64,000 nt of DNA. It comes from Streptomyces sp. WMMC940. GTDB taxonomy: Bacteria; Actinomycetota; Actinomycetes; Streptomycetales; Streptomycetaceae. Made by a program: the position numbers and the translations under genes. Of this stretch, positions 44,077 to 52,711 are shown one piece after another. The stretch covers positions 1,178,001 to 1,242,000 of the forward strand of contig NZ_JAPZBC010000001.1 in NCBI RefSeq assembly GCF_027460265.1, in the 5' to 3' direction. Each line of letters opens with the position of its first letter. The stretch's first letter is position 1. The notes beneath the pieces were generated by a model. The model saw nothing but the letters and a program-made list of their open reading frames with translations. It did not search any database and was not told the DNA's origin.

Positions 44077-45629
44077 GCACTCCGAGTCCCGCCTCCTCCC
44101 TGAACGCGGCGCGCCGCGCGCGGGAGCTCGCCGCACTCTCCGACGGCGCCGAGGTCGACGTGCTCGTCGTCGGCCTCGGCGCGACGGGCGCCGGAGCGGC
44201 CCTCGACGCCGCTGCGCGGGGACTGTCGGTCGCCGCGATCGACGCCCACGACCTCGCCTTCGGCACCTCCCGGTGGAGCTCCAAGCTCATCCACGGCGGA
44301 CTGCGCTACCTGGCGAGCGCGCAACTGGACGTCGCCCACGAGAGCGCCGTCGAGCGCGGCATCCTCATGGAGCGCACCGCCCCGCATCTGGTGCATGCCC
44401 AGCCGTTCGTCCTGCCGCTGACGCCGCTGGTCCCGCGCGCCCAGGCCGCGCTGGCCCGGGCCGGCTTCCGGGCGGGCGACCTGCTGCGGGTCTCCGCCCG
44501 CACCTCGCGGACGACCCTGCCCGCGCCGCGCACCCTGTCCGCGGTGGAGACCCGCCACATGGCGCCCGCGCTGCGCCCGACCGGGCTGCGCGGCGGGCTG
44601 CTGTCCTGGGACGGCCGGCTGACCGACGACGCCCGGCTGGTGACCGCCGTCGCCAGGACCGCCGCCGCGCACGGCGCCCGGATCCTCACCCGGGTGCGCG
44701 CGCTCTCCCTCGGCGGCTGGGGCGCCGCCGTACGCGACGAACTCACCGGCGAGGAACTGCAGATCCGGGCCCGCACGGTGATCAACGCCACCGGCGTCTG
44801 GGCGGGCGGGCTCGTCGACGACGTACGGCTGCGGCCCTCCCGGGGCACCCATCTGGTGCTCCGCTCCGAGGTCCTCGGCGGTCTGTCGGCCGGACTGCAC
44901 ATCCCGATCCCCGGCGAGACCAACCGCTTCGTCCTCGTCCTGCCCCAGGGCGACGGCCGGGTCTACGTGGGCCTGACCGACGAGCCGGTCGACGGCGACG
45001 TACCCGACGTGCCGGAGGTGCCCGAGACCGACATCGGCTTCCTCCTCGACGTCCTCGGCTCCGCGCTCGACGTGTCCGTGGGCCGTGCGGACGTGGTCGG
45101 GGCGTTCGCCGGGCTGCGCCCGCTGCTGGACACCTCCGGCGCCGGCGGTCCGGGCCGCACCGCGGACATCTCGCGCAGGCACGCCGTCCTCACCTCGGGG
45201 GACGGTGTGATCACCGTCGTCGGCGGCAAGCTCACCACCTACCGGCGAATGGCCCAGGACGCGGTGGACGCCGCGGTCACGGCACGCGGACTGCCCGCCG
45301 GGGGGTGCCGCACGGCCTCGCTGCCGCTGGTCGGCGCAGCCCGTCCGGACGCGCTCGCCGCACTGGACGCGCCCCGCCGGCTGGTGCGCCGCTACGGGAC
45401 CGAGGCCCCTGCCGTCCACGCCCTCGGCCTCGCCGACCCCGAGCTGGCCCGGCCGGTCGTCCCCGGCCATCCCGTCACCGGCGCCGAACTCCTGTGGGCG
45501 GTACGGCACGAAGGGGCCCTGGACGAGTCCGACCTCCTCGACCGCCGTACCCGGATCGGTCTGGTGCCGCACGACCGGAAGACCGCGCTGGAGGCCGCGC
45601 GCGGGGCACTGGCGACCCGGGTCGGCTGA
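44073..45629 (+). CDS. glpD: FAD-dependent glycerol-3-phosphate dehydrogenase
   Basis: A 518-residue membrane-associated flavoenzyme that oxidises sn-glycerol 3-phosphate to dihydroxyacetone phosphate and reduces quinone. It has the FAD motif VLVVGLGATGAGAALDAAAR and the family signature GTSRWSSKLIHGGLRYL. RPSRGTHLVL, the second FAD contact GKLTTYRRMAQDAVD and a C-terminal helical domain (ELLWAVRHEGALDESDLLDR) complete it. Its ATG overlaps the TetR stop. Its product DHAP is the precursor needed for ether-lipid synthesis, which fits the divergent AGPS-like gene. There is no glycerol kinase or facilitator nearby, unlike typical glp operons. Confidence 0.95.
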   Translation: MSTPSPASSLNAARRARELAALSDGAEVDVLVVGLGATGAGAALDAAARGLSVAAIDAHDLAFGTSRWSSKLIHGGLRYLASAQLDVAHESAVERGILMERTAPHLVHAQPFVLPLTPLVPRAQAALARAGFRAGDLLRVSARTSRTTLPAPRTLSAVETRHMAPALRPTGLRGGLLSWDGRLTDDARLVTAVARTAAAHGARILTRVRALSLGGWGAAVRDELTGEELQIRARTVINATGVWAGGLVDDVRLRPSRGTHLVLRSEVLGGLSAGLHIPIPGETNRFVLVLPQGDGRVYVGLTDEPVDGDVPDVPEVPETDIGFLLDVLGSALDVSVGRADVVGAFAGLRPLLDTSGAGGPGRTADISRRHAVLTSGDGVITVVGGKLTTYRRMAQDAVDAAVTARGLPAGGCRTASLPLVGAARPDALAALDAPRRLVRRYGTEAPAVHALGLADPELARPVVPGHPVTGAELLWAVRHEGALDESDLLDRRTRIGLVPHDRKTALEAARGALATRVG

Positions 45630-45663
45630 ACGGCCCCTCGCCCTCCGGAGCGCTCGGGCCGGC

Positions 45664-45684
45664 CCGAACCGCCCGTCGGTTCGG
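45664..45684 (+). terminator. Hairpin after glpD
   Basis: CCGAACCG and CGGTTCGG form an 8-bp stem around CCCGT, 34 nt past the glpD stop. It is a modest but perfect hairpin without a U-tract, the likely end of the TetR-glpD transcript. Confidence 0.55.
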
Positions 45685-45790
45685 CAGCGTCCGGGTACTC
45701 ACTCGGCGAGCCCGCACGCGCCGCACTCGGGGTCGCGGGTGCCGGGGGCGTAGCCGGCACGTCCACCTCTACATCCTTCGGTGTAGCGGG

Positions 45791-45815
45791 GATTCGTCAC
45801 CCGCCAGGACGAATC
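45791..45815. promoter_or_regulatory. Inverted repeat upstream of the DUF418 gene
   Basis: GATTCGTC and GACGAATC form a perfect 8-bp inverted repeat around a 9-nt centre, ending 28 nt before the ATG at 45844. Arm length and spacing suit an operator; it could also fold as an RNA hairpin in the leader. Confidence 0.4.
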
Positions 45816-45843
45816 GCCGCGTGACGGCGCGGACGATGAGGAC

Positions 45844-47034
45844 ATGACCAAGACTCTGTCCACCCCGGTCGGCGCGCCGGGCGCCTCGGGCGGCCGGCTG
45901 GCCCTGCTCGACGTACTGCGCGGCACGGCGATCCTCGGCACGCTGATGACGAACGTGTGGGTCTTCACGACGCCCGGCGCGGAATGGGGGAGCCTCACGG
46001 GCGCCGGCGGCATGCCGGGGTTCACCTCCCTGCCCGACGGCGCCGAGACCCTCTTCCGGCTCGTGGCGGACGGCAAGTTCCTTGCCATGCTGACGATCCT
46101 CTTCGGTGTCGGGCTCGCCATCCAGTTCGACTCCGCCGCCCGGCGCGGGCTGCCCTGGCCGGCCACCTACCGGGGACGGGCGCTGTTCCTCCTCGCCGAG
46201 GGCACCGTCCACTTCGTCCTGGTCTTCGCGTGGGACGTCCTCATGGGGTACGCGGTCACGGCGCTGCTCGTCGCCCGGTTGCTGGCCCGCTCGGACCGGG
46301 CCCGCCGCCGGGTGATGTGGTGGGCGGGCGGTCTGCACCTGCTGCTGATGGGCGGGCTGACGGCGGCCCTGGCCACGGCCGGGGACGACGGCGGCACGGG
46401 GTCCGGCGGGGACGTCCCGCGCGAGGTCGTCGACCTGTACGCGCACGGCGGTTACGCGGACCAGATCGCGTTCCGCCTGGACAACGCGGTCGCCCTGCGT
46501 CTGGAGCCGGTGCTGACGTTCGGTCTCCTGGTCTTCCTGTTCCTGCTGGGCGTACGGCTGTACCGGGCGGGGGCGTTCGGCGCCGAGGCCGCCGGCCGGC
46601 GCATACGCATCCGGATGCTCGGCTGGGGGCTGGGACTCGGCGTACCGCTGACCGGCCTGTCCGTGCTCGCAGGGCCCGACGGCTTCCTGCTCGAGCGCTA
46701 CTGCGTCGCCCCCCTGGTGGCGGTCGGCTACATCGGCCTGATCGGCACCGTCGTGGACCGGGTCCGCCGCGAGGGCCGGTTCACGAAGGGGCTGGCCTCG
46801 GTCGGGCGGACGGCCCTGTCTGCCTATGTGCTGCAGAACGTCCTGTGCGTGCTCGTCTCGTACGGCATCGGTCTCGGCCTCGCGGAACGGCTCGGCGAGT
46901 CGGGCCGGCCCTGGTGGGTGATGGGACTGTGGGCGGCGGTGTGCGCGCTGCTGACGGCGGGCTCCACGGTGTGGCTGCGGCGGTTCCCCAAGGGGCCGCT
47001 GGAGTCCGTGCAGAGCCGGGTCCTGCGACGCTGA
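45844..47034 (+). CDS. DUF418 integral membrane protein
   Basis: A 396-residue polytopic protein with about nine to ten helices. The N-terminus RLALLDVLRGTAILGTLMTN is the pattern of DUF418 and heparan-alpha-glucosaminide acetyltransferase-like proteins. KFLAMLTILFGVGLAIQF follows, and the end shows LASVGRTALSAYVLQNVLCV, the DUF418 C-terminal signature. Some relatives acylate surface molecules, so an acyltransferase role is possible. No neighbour in the same direction clarifies it. The 190 nt after it contain a tandem duplication. Confidence 0.9.
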   Translation: MTKTLSTPVGAPGASGGRLALLDVLRGTAILGTLMTNVWVFTTPGAEWGSLTGAGGMPGFTSLPDGAETLFRLVADGKFLAMLTILFGVGLAIQFDSAARRGLPWPATYRGRALFLLAEGTVHFVLVFAWDVLMGYAVTALLVARLLARSDRARRRVMWWAGGLHLLLMGGLTAALATAGDDGGTGSGGDVPREVVDLYAHGGYADQIAFRLDNAVALRLEPVLTFGLLVFLFLLGVRLYRAGAFGAEAAGRRIRIRMLGWGLGLGVPLTGLSVLAGPDGFLLERYCVAPLVAVGYIGLIGTVVDRVRREGRFTKGLASVGRTALSAYVLQNVLCVLVSYGIGLGLAERLGESGRPWWVMGLWAAVCALLTAGSTVWLRRFPKGPLESVQSRVLRR

Positions 47035-47125
47035 GAGCCGCTCACCACCGGCGTCGGCGCCGGACGGCGCGGGAGGCCGCCCATCACCGCGGGCCCGGCA
47101 CCGTGGCGGCGGGCTGGGACGCGCC

Positions 47126-47193
47126 GGTGCCGTAGGAACCGGTGCGTCCCGGGCGGGGCGGTGCCGTAGGAACCGGTGCGTCCCGGGCGGGCC
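47126..47193. repeat. Two tandem copies of a 34-bp unit
   Basis: A 34-bp unit beginning GGTGCCGTAGGAACCGGTGC occupies 47126-47159 and is repeated head-to-tail at 47160-47193, differing only in the penultimate base. It lies between convergent genes, in a region with no reading frame. It resembles a recent slippage or recombination event. Confidence 0.9.
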
Positions 47194-47224
47194 GATGCCG
47201 CGGCCGCCCGTGCGGAAGGTTCCG

Positions 47225-48346
47225 TCAGCCGCCGAGCTCCCGGTGCCGGGCCGCCAGAGCCGCCGAGCCCTGCTCGGTGAGCGAGCCGAGGAGCCGCAGC
47301 CGGGAGAAGCCCCCGTCCGGGAAGATGTCGATGCGGACGTGGGTGCCGACCGCCGGGGCGTCGAGCACGAAGCGGTGGTTGGTGTCGGGCTGCAGGCGGG
47401 TGCGCGGCAGGAACTCGGTCCACTCGCCGTCCTCGCCCGTCCTGACGGACAGGGCGGCCCAGCCGGCGGAGTTGCCCTTGAGGTACGCGGTGTCGATCTC
47501 GACGGCGCGGATCTCGGACTCGGCCACCAGCCGGTACCGGATCCAGTCGTTGCCCCGGTCGCGGCGGCGCGCGGTCTCCCAGCCGTCGTCCATCTTGCGG
47601 GAGCGGCCCGGGGTGATGGTGTTGGCGGGCGGCGAGTAGAAGCGGTTCGAGGCGTCCTGCACGGCGCCGCCGTTCTCCAGCGCCACGACGTCGAACGTGC
47701 CGAGCGTGGCGAGCCACTTCGGGTCCGGGACGACCTCCCCGTACACGCGCAGCCGTGCGATGCCGCCGTCGGGGTGCTGGTTGACGCGCAGATGTGTGAA
47801 GCGCTGCTCGGCGGTGACCTCGAAGCCGTTGGCGGCGTGACCGCCCACGGGGGTACGCGGCACGAGGGTCGTCCACTTCACGCCCTCGGAGAGCAGTTCC
47901 TCCGGGGTGGGCGCGCCCTCGGCCCCTTCCCAGGTGGTGCCCTCGACGGACACGGCCTGCGGCATGTTGCCGCGGAAGTGCGCGGTGTCGACCACGATCC
48001 CGCGGATCACGCCGGGCGCACCGAGGCGGATCAGCGCCCAGTCGTGGGCGTCGGCCGCGGGCCAGGGCTGCTCGGCCGAGACACCGCGGCGGCGCCGCGT
48101 CTCCCAGCCGTCCATGATCTTGCCCTTGTGGCCGAAGTGCTCGGGGTCGAACTCGGCGGGCTCGGGCACCAGCAGGTTCTCCCGCTGGGCGAAGAACTCG
48201 TCGTTCGCGGCGATCACACCCGCGCCGAGCCGACGGTCGGCGAGGTTCGCGAGACCGGTGAACGGGAAGTCCGCGGTGCGGTAGTCGGCGTACGGGTCTC
48301 CGCCCCCGTACGGGTGCGCGTTGCCGGTGAAGGACGGTATCGCCAC
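47225..48346 (-). CDS. alc: Allantoicase
   Basis: A 373-residue enzyme that hydrolyses allantoate to ureidoglycolate and urea. The two internal allantoicase repeats are clear: HKGKIMDGWETRRRRG with IRGIVVDTAHFRGNMP in the first half, and RKMDDGWETARRRDRG with EIRAVEIDTAYLKGNS in the second. FTHLRVNQHPDGGIARLRVY and VRIDIFPDGGFSRLRLLG end each repeat. GTG at 48346 starts 4 nt after the allantoinase stop, so the two are one operon. The last part carries the conserved family end; it completes the chain that leads to glyoxylate. Confidence 0.97.
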   Translation of the reverse strand: MAIPSFTGNAHPYGGGDPYADYRTADFPFTGLANLADRRLGAGVIAANDEFFAQRENLLVPEPAEFDPEHFGHKGKIMDGWETRRRRGVSAEQPWPAADAHDWALIRLGAPGVIRGIVVDTAHFRGNMPQAVSVEGTTWEGAEGAPTPEELLSEGVKWTTLVPRTPVGGHAANGFEVTAEQRFTHLRVNQHPDGGIARLRVYGEVVPDPKWLATLGTFDVVALENGGAVQDASNRFYSPPANTITPGRSRKMDDGWETARRRDRGNDWIRYRLVAESEIRAVEIDTAYLKGNSAGWAALSVRTGEDGEWTEFLPRTRLQPDTNHRFVLDAPAVGTHVRIDIFPDGGFSRLRLLGSLTEQGSAALAARHRELGG

Positions 48347-48350
48347 GGTG

Positions 48351-49703
48351 TCAGTCGTTCCTTTCGAGCAGCCGGCCGGTGGGCTCGGCGACGGTGCCGT
48401 TCTCCACGATCCGCGTGCCGCGCAGCCATGTCGACTTGACGACACCGTGCAGGGTCCTGCCCGCGTAGGCGGTGACCCGGTTGCGGTGGTGGAGTTCGGC
48501 GGGGTCGACGGTGAAGGTCTCGTCGGGGGCGAGTACGGCGAAGTCGGCGTCGCGCCCGGCCTCGACCGCCCCCTTCTGCGTGAGGCCGGCGAGTTCCGCC
48601 GGGGCGGCGGACATCCAGCGGGCGACGTCCTCCAGGGTGTGGCCGCGCCTGCGGGCCTCGGTCCAGATCGCGGGCAGTCCCAGCTGGAGCGAGGAGATCC
48701 CGCCCCAGGCGGAGGCGAAGTCCGGGGTCTTCAGGTCGCCGGTGCAGGGCGAGTGGTCGGAGACGACGCAGTCGATCGTGCCGTCGGCGAGCCCCTGCCA
48801 GAGCACGTCCTGGTTCCGCGCCTCGCGGATCGGCGGGCAGCACTTGAACTCGGTGGCGCCGTCTGGCACTTCCTCGGCGGTGAGGGTGAGGAAGTGCGGG
48901 CAGGACTCGACGGTGATCCGTACGCCCTCGGCCTTGGCGGCGGCGATCAGCGGCAGCGCGTCGGCGGAGGACAGGTGCAGCACGTGCACCCGTGCGTTCA
49001 GACGCCGGGCCTGCGCGATCAGGTTCGCGATCGCCGTGTTCTCCGCGTCGCGGGGGCGGGAGGCGAGGAAGTCGGCGTACCGGGGGCCCGGCCGCTGGGG
49101 CGCGGCCGCCAGGTGGTGCGGGTCCTCGGCGTGGACGATCAGCAGTCCGCCGAAGCCGGCGATCTCGGCCAGGGACCGGGCGAGCTGCTCCTGGTCGAGC
49201 TCGGGGAACTCCTCGACGCCGGACGGCGACAGGAAGCACTTGAAGCCGAAGACGCCGGCGTCGTACAGCGGCCGCAGGTCCTTGACGTTGCCGGGGAGCG
49301 CTCCGCCCCAGAACCCGGTGTCCACATGCGCCTTGGGCCGCGCCACGTCCTGCTTGACGCGCAGGTTGCCGACCGTGGTCGTGGGCGGGAGGGAGTTCAG
49401 CGGCATGTCCAGCAGCGTGGTGATGCCGCCCGCGGCGGCGGCGCGGGTGGCGGTCCAGAAGCCCTCCCACTCGGTGCGGCCGGGATCGTTGACGTGGACG
49501 TGGGTGTCGACGAGGCCGGGCAGGACGACGTGGTGGCCGACGTCCTCGAGCCGGGCGCCGGCCGGCACCTCGGCGTCGTGCGGAAGCACCGCCGCGATCC
49601 TTCCGGCGGCGACGGCGATCGACGCGGGGCGCGTGCCGCCGGGGGTGACGACCCGTGTCGAGCGCAGCACCAGGTCCACGTCCGTGACGTGCGTGTCGGA
49701 CAC
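48351..49703 (-). CDS. allB: Allantoinase
   Basis: A 450-residue amidohydrolase that opens the hydantoin ring of allantoin to give allantoate. It shows the metal site [20 protein letters not shown], the likely carbamylated lysine in [12 protein letters not shown], histidine ligands in [10 protein letters not shown] and [10 protein letters not shown], and the late aspartate in [11 protein letters not shown] at 49703 is selected because GAGGGG lies 4 nt upstream and homologues begin here; an ATG at 49751 is in frame but falls within the operator. It leads the allB-alc operon, divergent from the IclR regulator. Confidence 0.97.
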   Translation of the reverse strand: MSDTHVTDVDLVLRSTRVVTPGGTRPASIAVAAGRIAAVLPHDAEVPAGARLEDVGHHVVLPGLVDTHVHVNDPGRTEWEGFWTATRAAAAGGITTLLDMPLNSLPPTTTVGNLRVKQDVARPKAHVDTGFWGGALPGNVKDLRPLYDAGVFGFKCFLSPSGVEEFPELDQEQLARSLAEIAGFGGLLIVHAEDPHHLAAAPQRPGPRYADFLASRPRDAENTAIANLIAQARRLNARVHVLHLSSADALPLIAAAKAEGVRITVESCPHFLTLTAEEVPDGATEFKCCPPIREARNQDVLWQGLADGTIDCVVSDHSPCTGDLKTPDFASAWGGISSLQLGLPAIWTEARRRGHTLEDVARWMSAAPAELAGLTQKGAVEAGRDADFAVLAPDETFTVDPAELHHRNRVTAYAGRTLHGVVKSTWLRGTRIVENGTVAEPTGRLLERND

Positions 49704-49746
49704 TCTGCCCCTCACTTCCGTACCGCGGTACTTCCGCACGGCGAAA

Positions 49747-49794
49747 TTCAACGAACTGTTGAAGAAGTCTTCCCCTCCACCTCCGGACAGTCAA
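49747..49794 (-). promoter_or_regulatory. allB promoter with operator-like palindrome at the start point
   Basis: On the minus strand TTGACT (49794-49789) and AAGACT (49771-49766) are 17 bp apart. Right after the -10 box, TTCAAC and GTTGAA (49747-49752 and 49758-49763) form a palindrome with a 5-nt centre over the expected transcription start. This position would let a repressor block the polymerase. The regulator encoded next door is the natural candidate. Confidence 0.55.
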
Positions 49795-49838
49795 GACCTC
49801 ACGGGACCCTCTCGAGTGCGTTCGCAACGATCAGACGT

Positions 49839-49860
49839 TTCCACAAAGTGGAACTATAAT
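49839..49860 (+). promoter_or_regulatory. 15-bp palindrome directly before a perfect TATAAT
   Basis: TTCCACAAAGTGGAA (49839-49853) is a perfect palindrome with 6-bp arms around 3 bases. One base later comes TATAAT (49855-49860), a consensus -10 box for rightward transcription toward the IclR gene. I see no good -35 box. A related sequence, TTCCACCATGCGGTA, sits in the same place in the malate synthase promoter. A second possible -10, TAGGCT, lies nearer the IclR start around 49997. The rest of this 334-nt gap has no gene. Confidence 0.55.
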
Positions 49861-50037
49861 TTCGACAAGCAGAACCTAGTGATGCGCATGGGCAGCACCG
49901 CGGGACCATCGGGGACGACCGGCCAGACATGGACAAACACGCCCTGACCCGCATCGACGCCCCCGCGCGAGCGGTGTGCGCCGCGACACCGCCCGGTAGG
50001 CTGCTGCCTTGCCCGCCCGCCTGAAAGGACCGTTGAC

Positions 50038-50844
50038 GTGCCGACGTCCAGCGCCAGCGCCACCGACGCCGCAAAGCCCGCCGCGAACAGCGGCGGTGTG
50101 CAGTCCCTCGAGCGCGCCTTCGACCTGCTCGAGCGGATGGCCGATGCCGGGGGCGAGGTCGGGCTGAGCGAACTCTCCGCGAGCAGCGGGCTCCCGCTGC
50201 CCACGATCCACCGGCTCATGCGCACCCTGGTCGTCTGCGGCTACGTCCGCCAGCAGCCGAACCGCCGCTACGCCCTCGGCCCCCGCCTGATCCGCCTCGG
50301 CGAGAGCGCCTCCCGGCTGCTCGGCACCTGGGCCCGCCCGTACCTCGCCCGCCTCGTCGAGGAGACCGGCGAGACCGCGAACATGGCGCTGCTCGACGGT
50401 GACGAGATCGTCTACGTGGCGCAGGTGCCGTCCAAGCACTCGATGCGGATGTTCACCGAGGTCGGGCGCCGGGTGCTGCCGCATTCGACCGGCGTGGGCA
50501 AGGCGCTCCTCGCCCACTTCCCGGCGGACGAGGTGCGAGCGCTGCTCGCCCGCACCGGCATGCCGGCCGCGACGGAGAAGACCATCACCACGCCCGAGGG
50601 CTTCCTGGAGGCACTGCAGCAGGTCCGCCGCGCGGGCTACGCCGTCGACGACAACGAGCAGGAGATCGGGGTGCGCTGCCTCGCCGTCCCGGTGCCCGAC
50701 TCCCCCACGGCCGCGGCGATCTCCATCTCGGGCCCGGCGGGCCGGGTGACGGAGGCCGCGACGGAGAAGATCGTCCCGGTCCTCCTGACGGTGGCGAAGG
50801 AACTCTCGGAGGCCCTGGCGAACACGTCGGCGCCACGGGATTAG
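50038..50844 (+). CDS. allR: IclR-family regulator of allantoin utilisation (AllR-like)
   Basis: A 268-residue IclR-type regulator. The winged helix-turn-helix spans about residues 20-85: SLERAFDLLERMADAGGEVG, then LSELSASSGLPLPTIHRLMR. The effector domain has YVAQVPSKHSMRMFTEVGRR, LPHSTGVGKALLAH and DNEQEIGVRCLAVPV. GTG at 50038 follows AAAGGA by 8 nt. It is divergent from allB-alc. In Streptomyces coelicolor an IclR regulator (AllR) in the same neighbourhood is known to repress allantoin genes, so this is very likely its orthologue; glyoxylate or allantoate are the expected effectors. Candidate sites lie on both sides and near malate synthase. Confidence 0.93.
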   Translation: MPTSSASATDAAKPAANSGGVQSLERAFDLLERMADAGGEVGLSELSASSGLPLPTIHRLMRTLVVCGYVRQQPNRRYALGPRLIRLGESASRLLGTWARPYLARLVEETGETANMALLDGDEIVYVAQVPSKHSMRMFTEVGRRVLPHSTGVGKALLAHFPADEVRALLARTGMPAATEKTITTPEGFLEALQQVRRAGYAVDDNEQEIGVRCLAVPVPDSPTAAAISISGPAGRVTEAATEKIVPVLLTVAKELSEALANTSAPRD

Positions 50845-50979
50845 CGACCGCACGCGCCCACCCGCGACACGGGAGCAGGCACCGCACGCGCTCACCGGGG
50901 GCCGCTCCGGCAGACGCCGCGGAAGCGGGTGGCGCACACCAGCAGCCGCCGCACGCGCCGCGGCCGGACCGGCCGCCGC

Positions 50980-51561
50980 CTACTCCGCCACGATGCGCTC
51001 GACCGCGGCCGTCACCAGTTGCTCCCGCTCCGCCTCCGTGAAGACGTCCGGCAGGGTGAGCTGTTCGACGATCAGCCAGTTAAGGGCGAGGATCAGCAGC
51101 TTCACGGCCATCGCGTCGCCGGGAAGGCCCGATGCCTCGTGGTAGGCGAGGTTGGCGTCGACATCGGCCCGGACCCGCTCGGTGAGGACCTCGCGCAGCG
51201 CGGGCCGGCGAGTGGCCTCCAGACGGAGTTCGAGCAGCGCCAGGTACCCGGTGCGGAAGGCGGCGACGCGGCCGACGAGTTCGCGCATCAGCTCCGCGTA
51301 CGTCTCGCGGTCGCGTCCGGCCGACCGCTGGCGGGCGATCGTGGCCTCGTCGGGCTGGAGCCGCTCGTAGACCCGGGCTCCTGCCTGCGTGAGCAGCTCG
51401 TCGCGGCCGGCGAAGTAGTTGGACGCGGTGCCCGCGGGGACGGCGGCCTCGCCGTCCACCGCCCGGAACGTCAGACCCCGCGCGCCTTCCCTGGCCAGCA
51501 CCTCGATCGCGGCGTCGACGAGGGCCGCGCGCCGTTGGTCGTTCCGCCTCACCATCGGCAC
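50980..51561 (-). CDS. TetR-family regulator
   Basis: A 193-residue repressor. The helix-turn-helix is LTFRAVDGEAAVPAGTASNYF at about residues 29-49, of the subgroup with an alanine-rich turn. The ligand domain carries YLALLELRLEATRRPALREV. The start is uncertain among GTG 51561 (GGAG 4 nt upstream), ATG 51555 and GTG 51552. It converges on allR, but nothing ties it to allantoin. TACTAT at 51604-51609 on the minus strand (forward ATAGTA) could be its -10 box. Confidence 0.9.
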   Translation of the reverse strand: MPMVRRNDQRRAALVDAAIEVLAREGARGLTFRAVDGEAAVPAGTASNYFAGRDELLTQAGARVYERLQPDEATIARQRSAGRDRETYAELMRELVGRVAAFRTGYLALLELRLEATRRPALREVLTERVRADVDANLAYHEASGLPGDAMAVKLLILALNWLIVEQLTLPDVFTEAEREQLVTAAVERIVAE

Positions 51562-51621
51562 ACCACTCCGTCCGCAGCACCCGCACTCAGACCACTTCAG
51601 TCATAGTACTACGCGCTGAGT

Positions 51622-51656
51622 TGGACGGGGCCCGGTGCGGCACCGGGCCCCGTCCA
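51622..51656 (-). terminator. Strong hairpin after the methyltransferase gene
   Basis: A perfect 16-bp stem (TGGACGGGGCCCGGTG at 51622-51637, right arm 51641-51656) closes a 3-nt loop CGG. It lies 50 nt beyond the methyltransferase stop and upstream of the TetR start on the same strand, separating the two units. Confidence 0.8.
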
Positions 51657-51705
51657 GGGCGCCTTCCGCGAGGAGACCGAGGGCGCGGGATGCACGCCGG
51701 GCCGC

Positions 51706-52419
51706 TCACCCCCGGTGCCGGGCCACCACCATCGCGCAGCGCGGGGCACCGTCGGAGCGTCGTCCGAGTCCTTCGAGAGGGACCAACTCCACGTCGAAGC
51801 CGACCAGTCGGAGCTCCGCGAGCACCTCACCGATCGGGAACGTGCGGTAGTACATGACGAAGGCGGGCCGCCACACCCGGTTTCGTACGCGCATCACGGC
51901 GTCGAAGCCGAGCATCGCCCAGTACGGCAAGGTCCCGAAGCGCGGCGGCGCTCCGACGGGGAACGCGAAGACACCGCCCGGGCGGAGGGCGGAGTGCACC
52001 TGGGCGAAGAGTCCGGAACGTTCGCGCGGCAGGAAGTGCCCGAAGGCGCCGAAGCTCACCGCGAGGTCGAAGACCGGGCGGAACGGCAGGGCGCGGGCGT
52101 CGGCGCGGACCCAGTCCGCCGCGGGATGGGCCCGGCGGGCCTCGCGCAGCATCCCGGAACTGAAGTCGACACCGACGACCCGCTCCTCGCAGAGTCCGCG
52201 CAGCACTCGCACGCCCGCCCCCGTGCCGCAGCAGACGTCCAGCCCGTCGTGGAACGGACCGAAGTCCCGCAGCGCACCGGCGGTCTCGTCGAGGATGCGG
52301 TCCGGGGTGCGGAACGGGGTCAGGTCGAACTTGGGCGCGAGCAGGTCGTATCCGCGCTCGACCGACGACAGCGCCTGCACGGCGAGTTCGCGGAGGGTGG
52401 GGCCCTGGGAGGTGAACAT
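51706..52419 (-). CDS. SAM-dependent methyltransferase (class I)
   Basis: A 237-residue class I methyltransferase. The SAM site is GLDVCCGTGAGVRVLRG, near residues 59-75, then VVGVDFSSGMLREARRAHP (acidic ribose contact) and WVRADARALPF. FGAFGHFLPRE and VHSALRPGGVFAFPVGAPPR are the usual post-motif segments. The C-terminal domain holds YYRTFPIGEVLAELRLVGFD. The substrate is not predictable; relatives methylate quinones, lipids and small molecules. It starts just left of the 61-bp minisatellite and is followed by a strong hairpin. Confidence 0.9.
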   Translation of the reverse strand: MFTSQGPTLRELAVQALSSVERGYDLLAPKFDLTPFRTPDRILDETAGALRDFGPFHDGLDVCCGTGAGVRVLRGLCEERVVGVDFSSGMLREARRAHPAADWVRADARALPFRPVFDLAVSFGAFGHFLPRERSGLFAQVHSALRPGGVFAFPVGAPPRFGTLPYWAMLGFDAVMRVRNRVWRPAFVMYYRTFPIGEVLAELRLVGFDVELVPLEGLGRRSDGAPRCAMVVARHRG

Positions 52420-52439
52420 CGGCTCCCAGCGTAGTCAGC

Positions 52440-52657
52440 GCGGGCGCGGGAGGTCTCGGGCGCGGGAAAGTCAGGCGCGGGAAAGCCGGGCGTGGAAAGG
52501 CCGCCGGCTCGTGGGCACGGGCGCGGGAAAGTCAGGCGCGGGAAGACCGCGCACAGGAAGGCCGCCGGCTCGTGGGCACGGGCGCGGGAAAGTCAGGCGC
52601 GGGAAGACCGCGCACAGGAAGGCCGCCGGCTCGTGGGCACGGGCGCGGGAAGGCCGC
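52440..52657. repeat. 61-bp minisatellite, about 3.5 copies
   Basis: A 61-bp unit beginning CCGCCGGCTCGTGGGCACGG occurs at 52501-52561 and, identically, at 52562-52622. A partial copy follows at 52623-52657 and a degenerate one precedes at about 52440-52500. The unit contains GCGCGGGAAAGTCAGGCGCG and shorter internal echoes of GCGCGGGAA. Sixty-one is not a multiple of three and no frame runs sensibly through it, so it is noncoding. It fills most of the 292-nt gap between two minus-strand genes, upstream of the methyltransferase. Confidence 0.93.
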
Positions 52658-52711
52658 AGGCGCCGGGACAGTGCCGTGCGTGTGGACACGGTGCCGGCCG
52701 TCCGCGCGCGC

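Noticed and set aside
49879..49944. Short frame of about 21 codons between allB and the IclR gene, as a leader peptide
   Set aside because: No ribosome site and no regulatory codon run; it lies downstream of the TATAAT site by chance position only.
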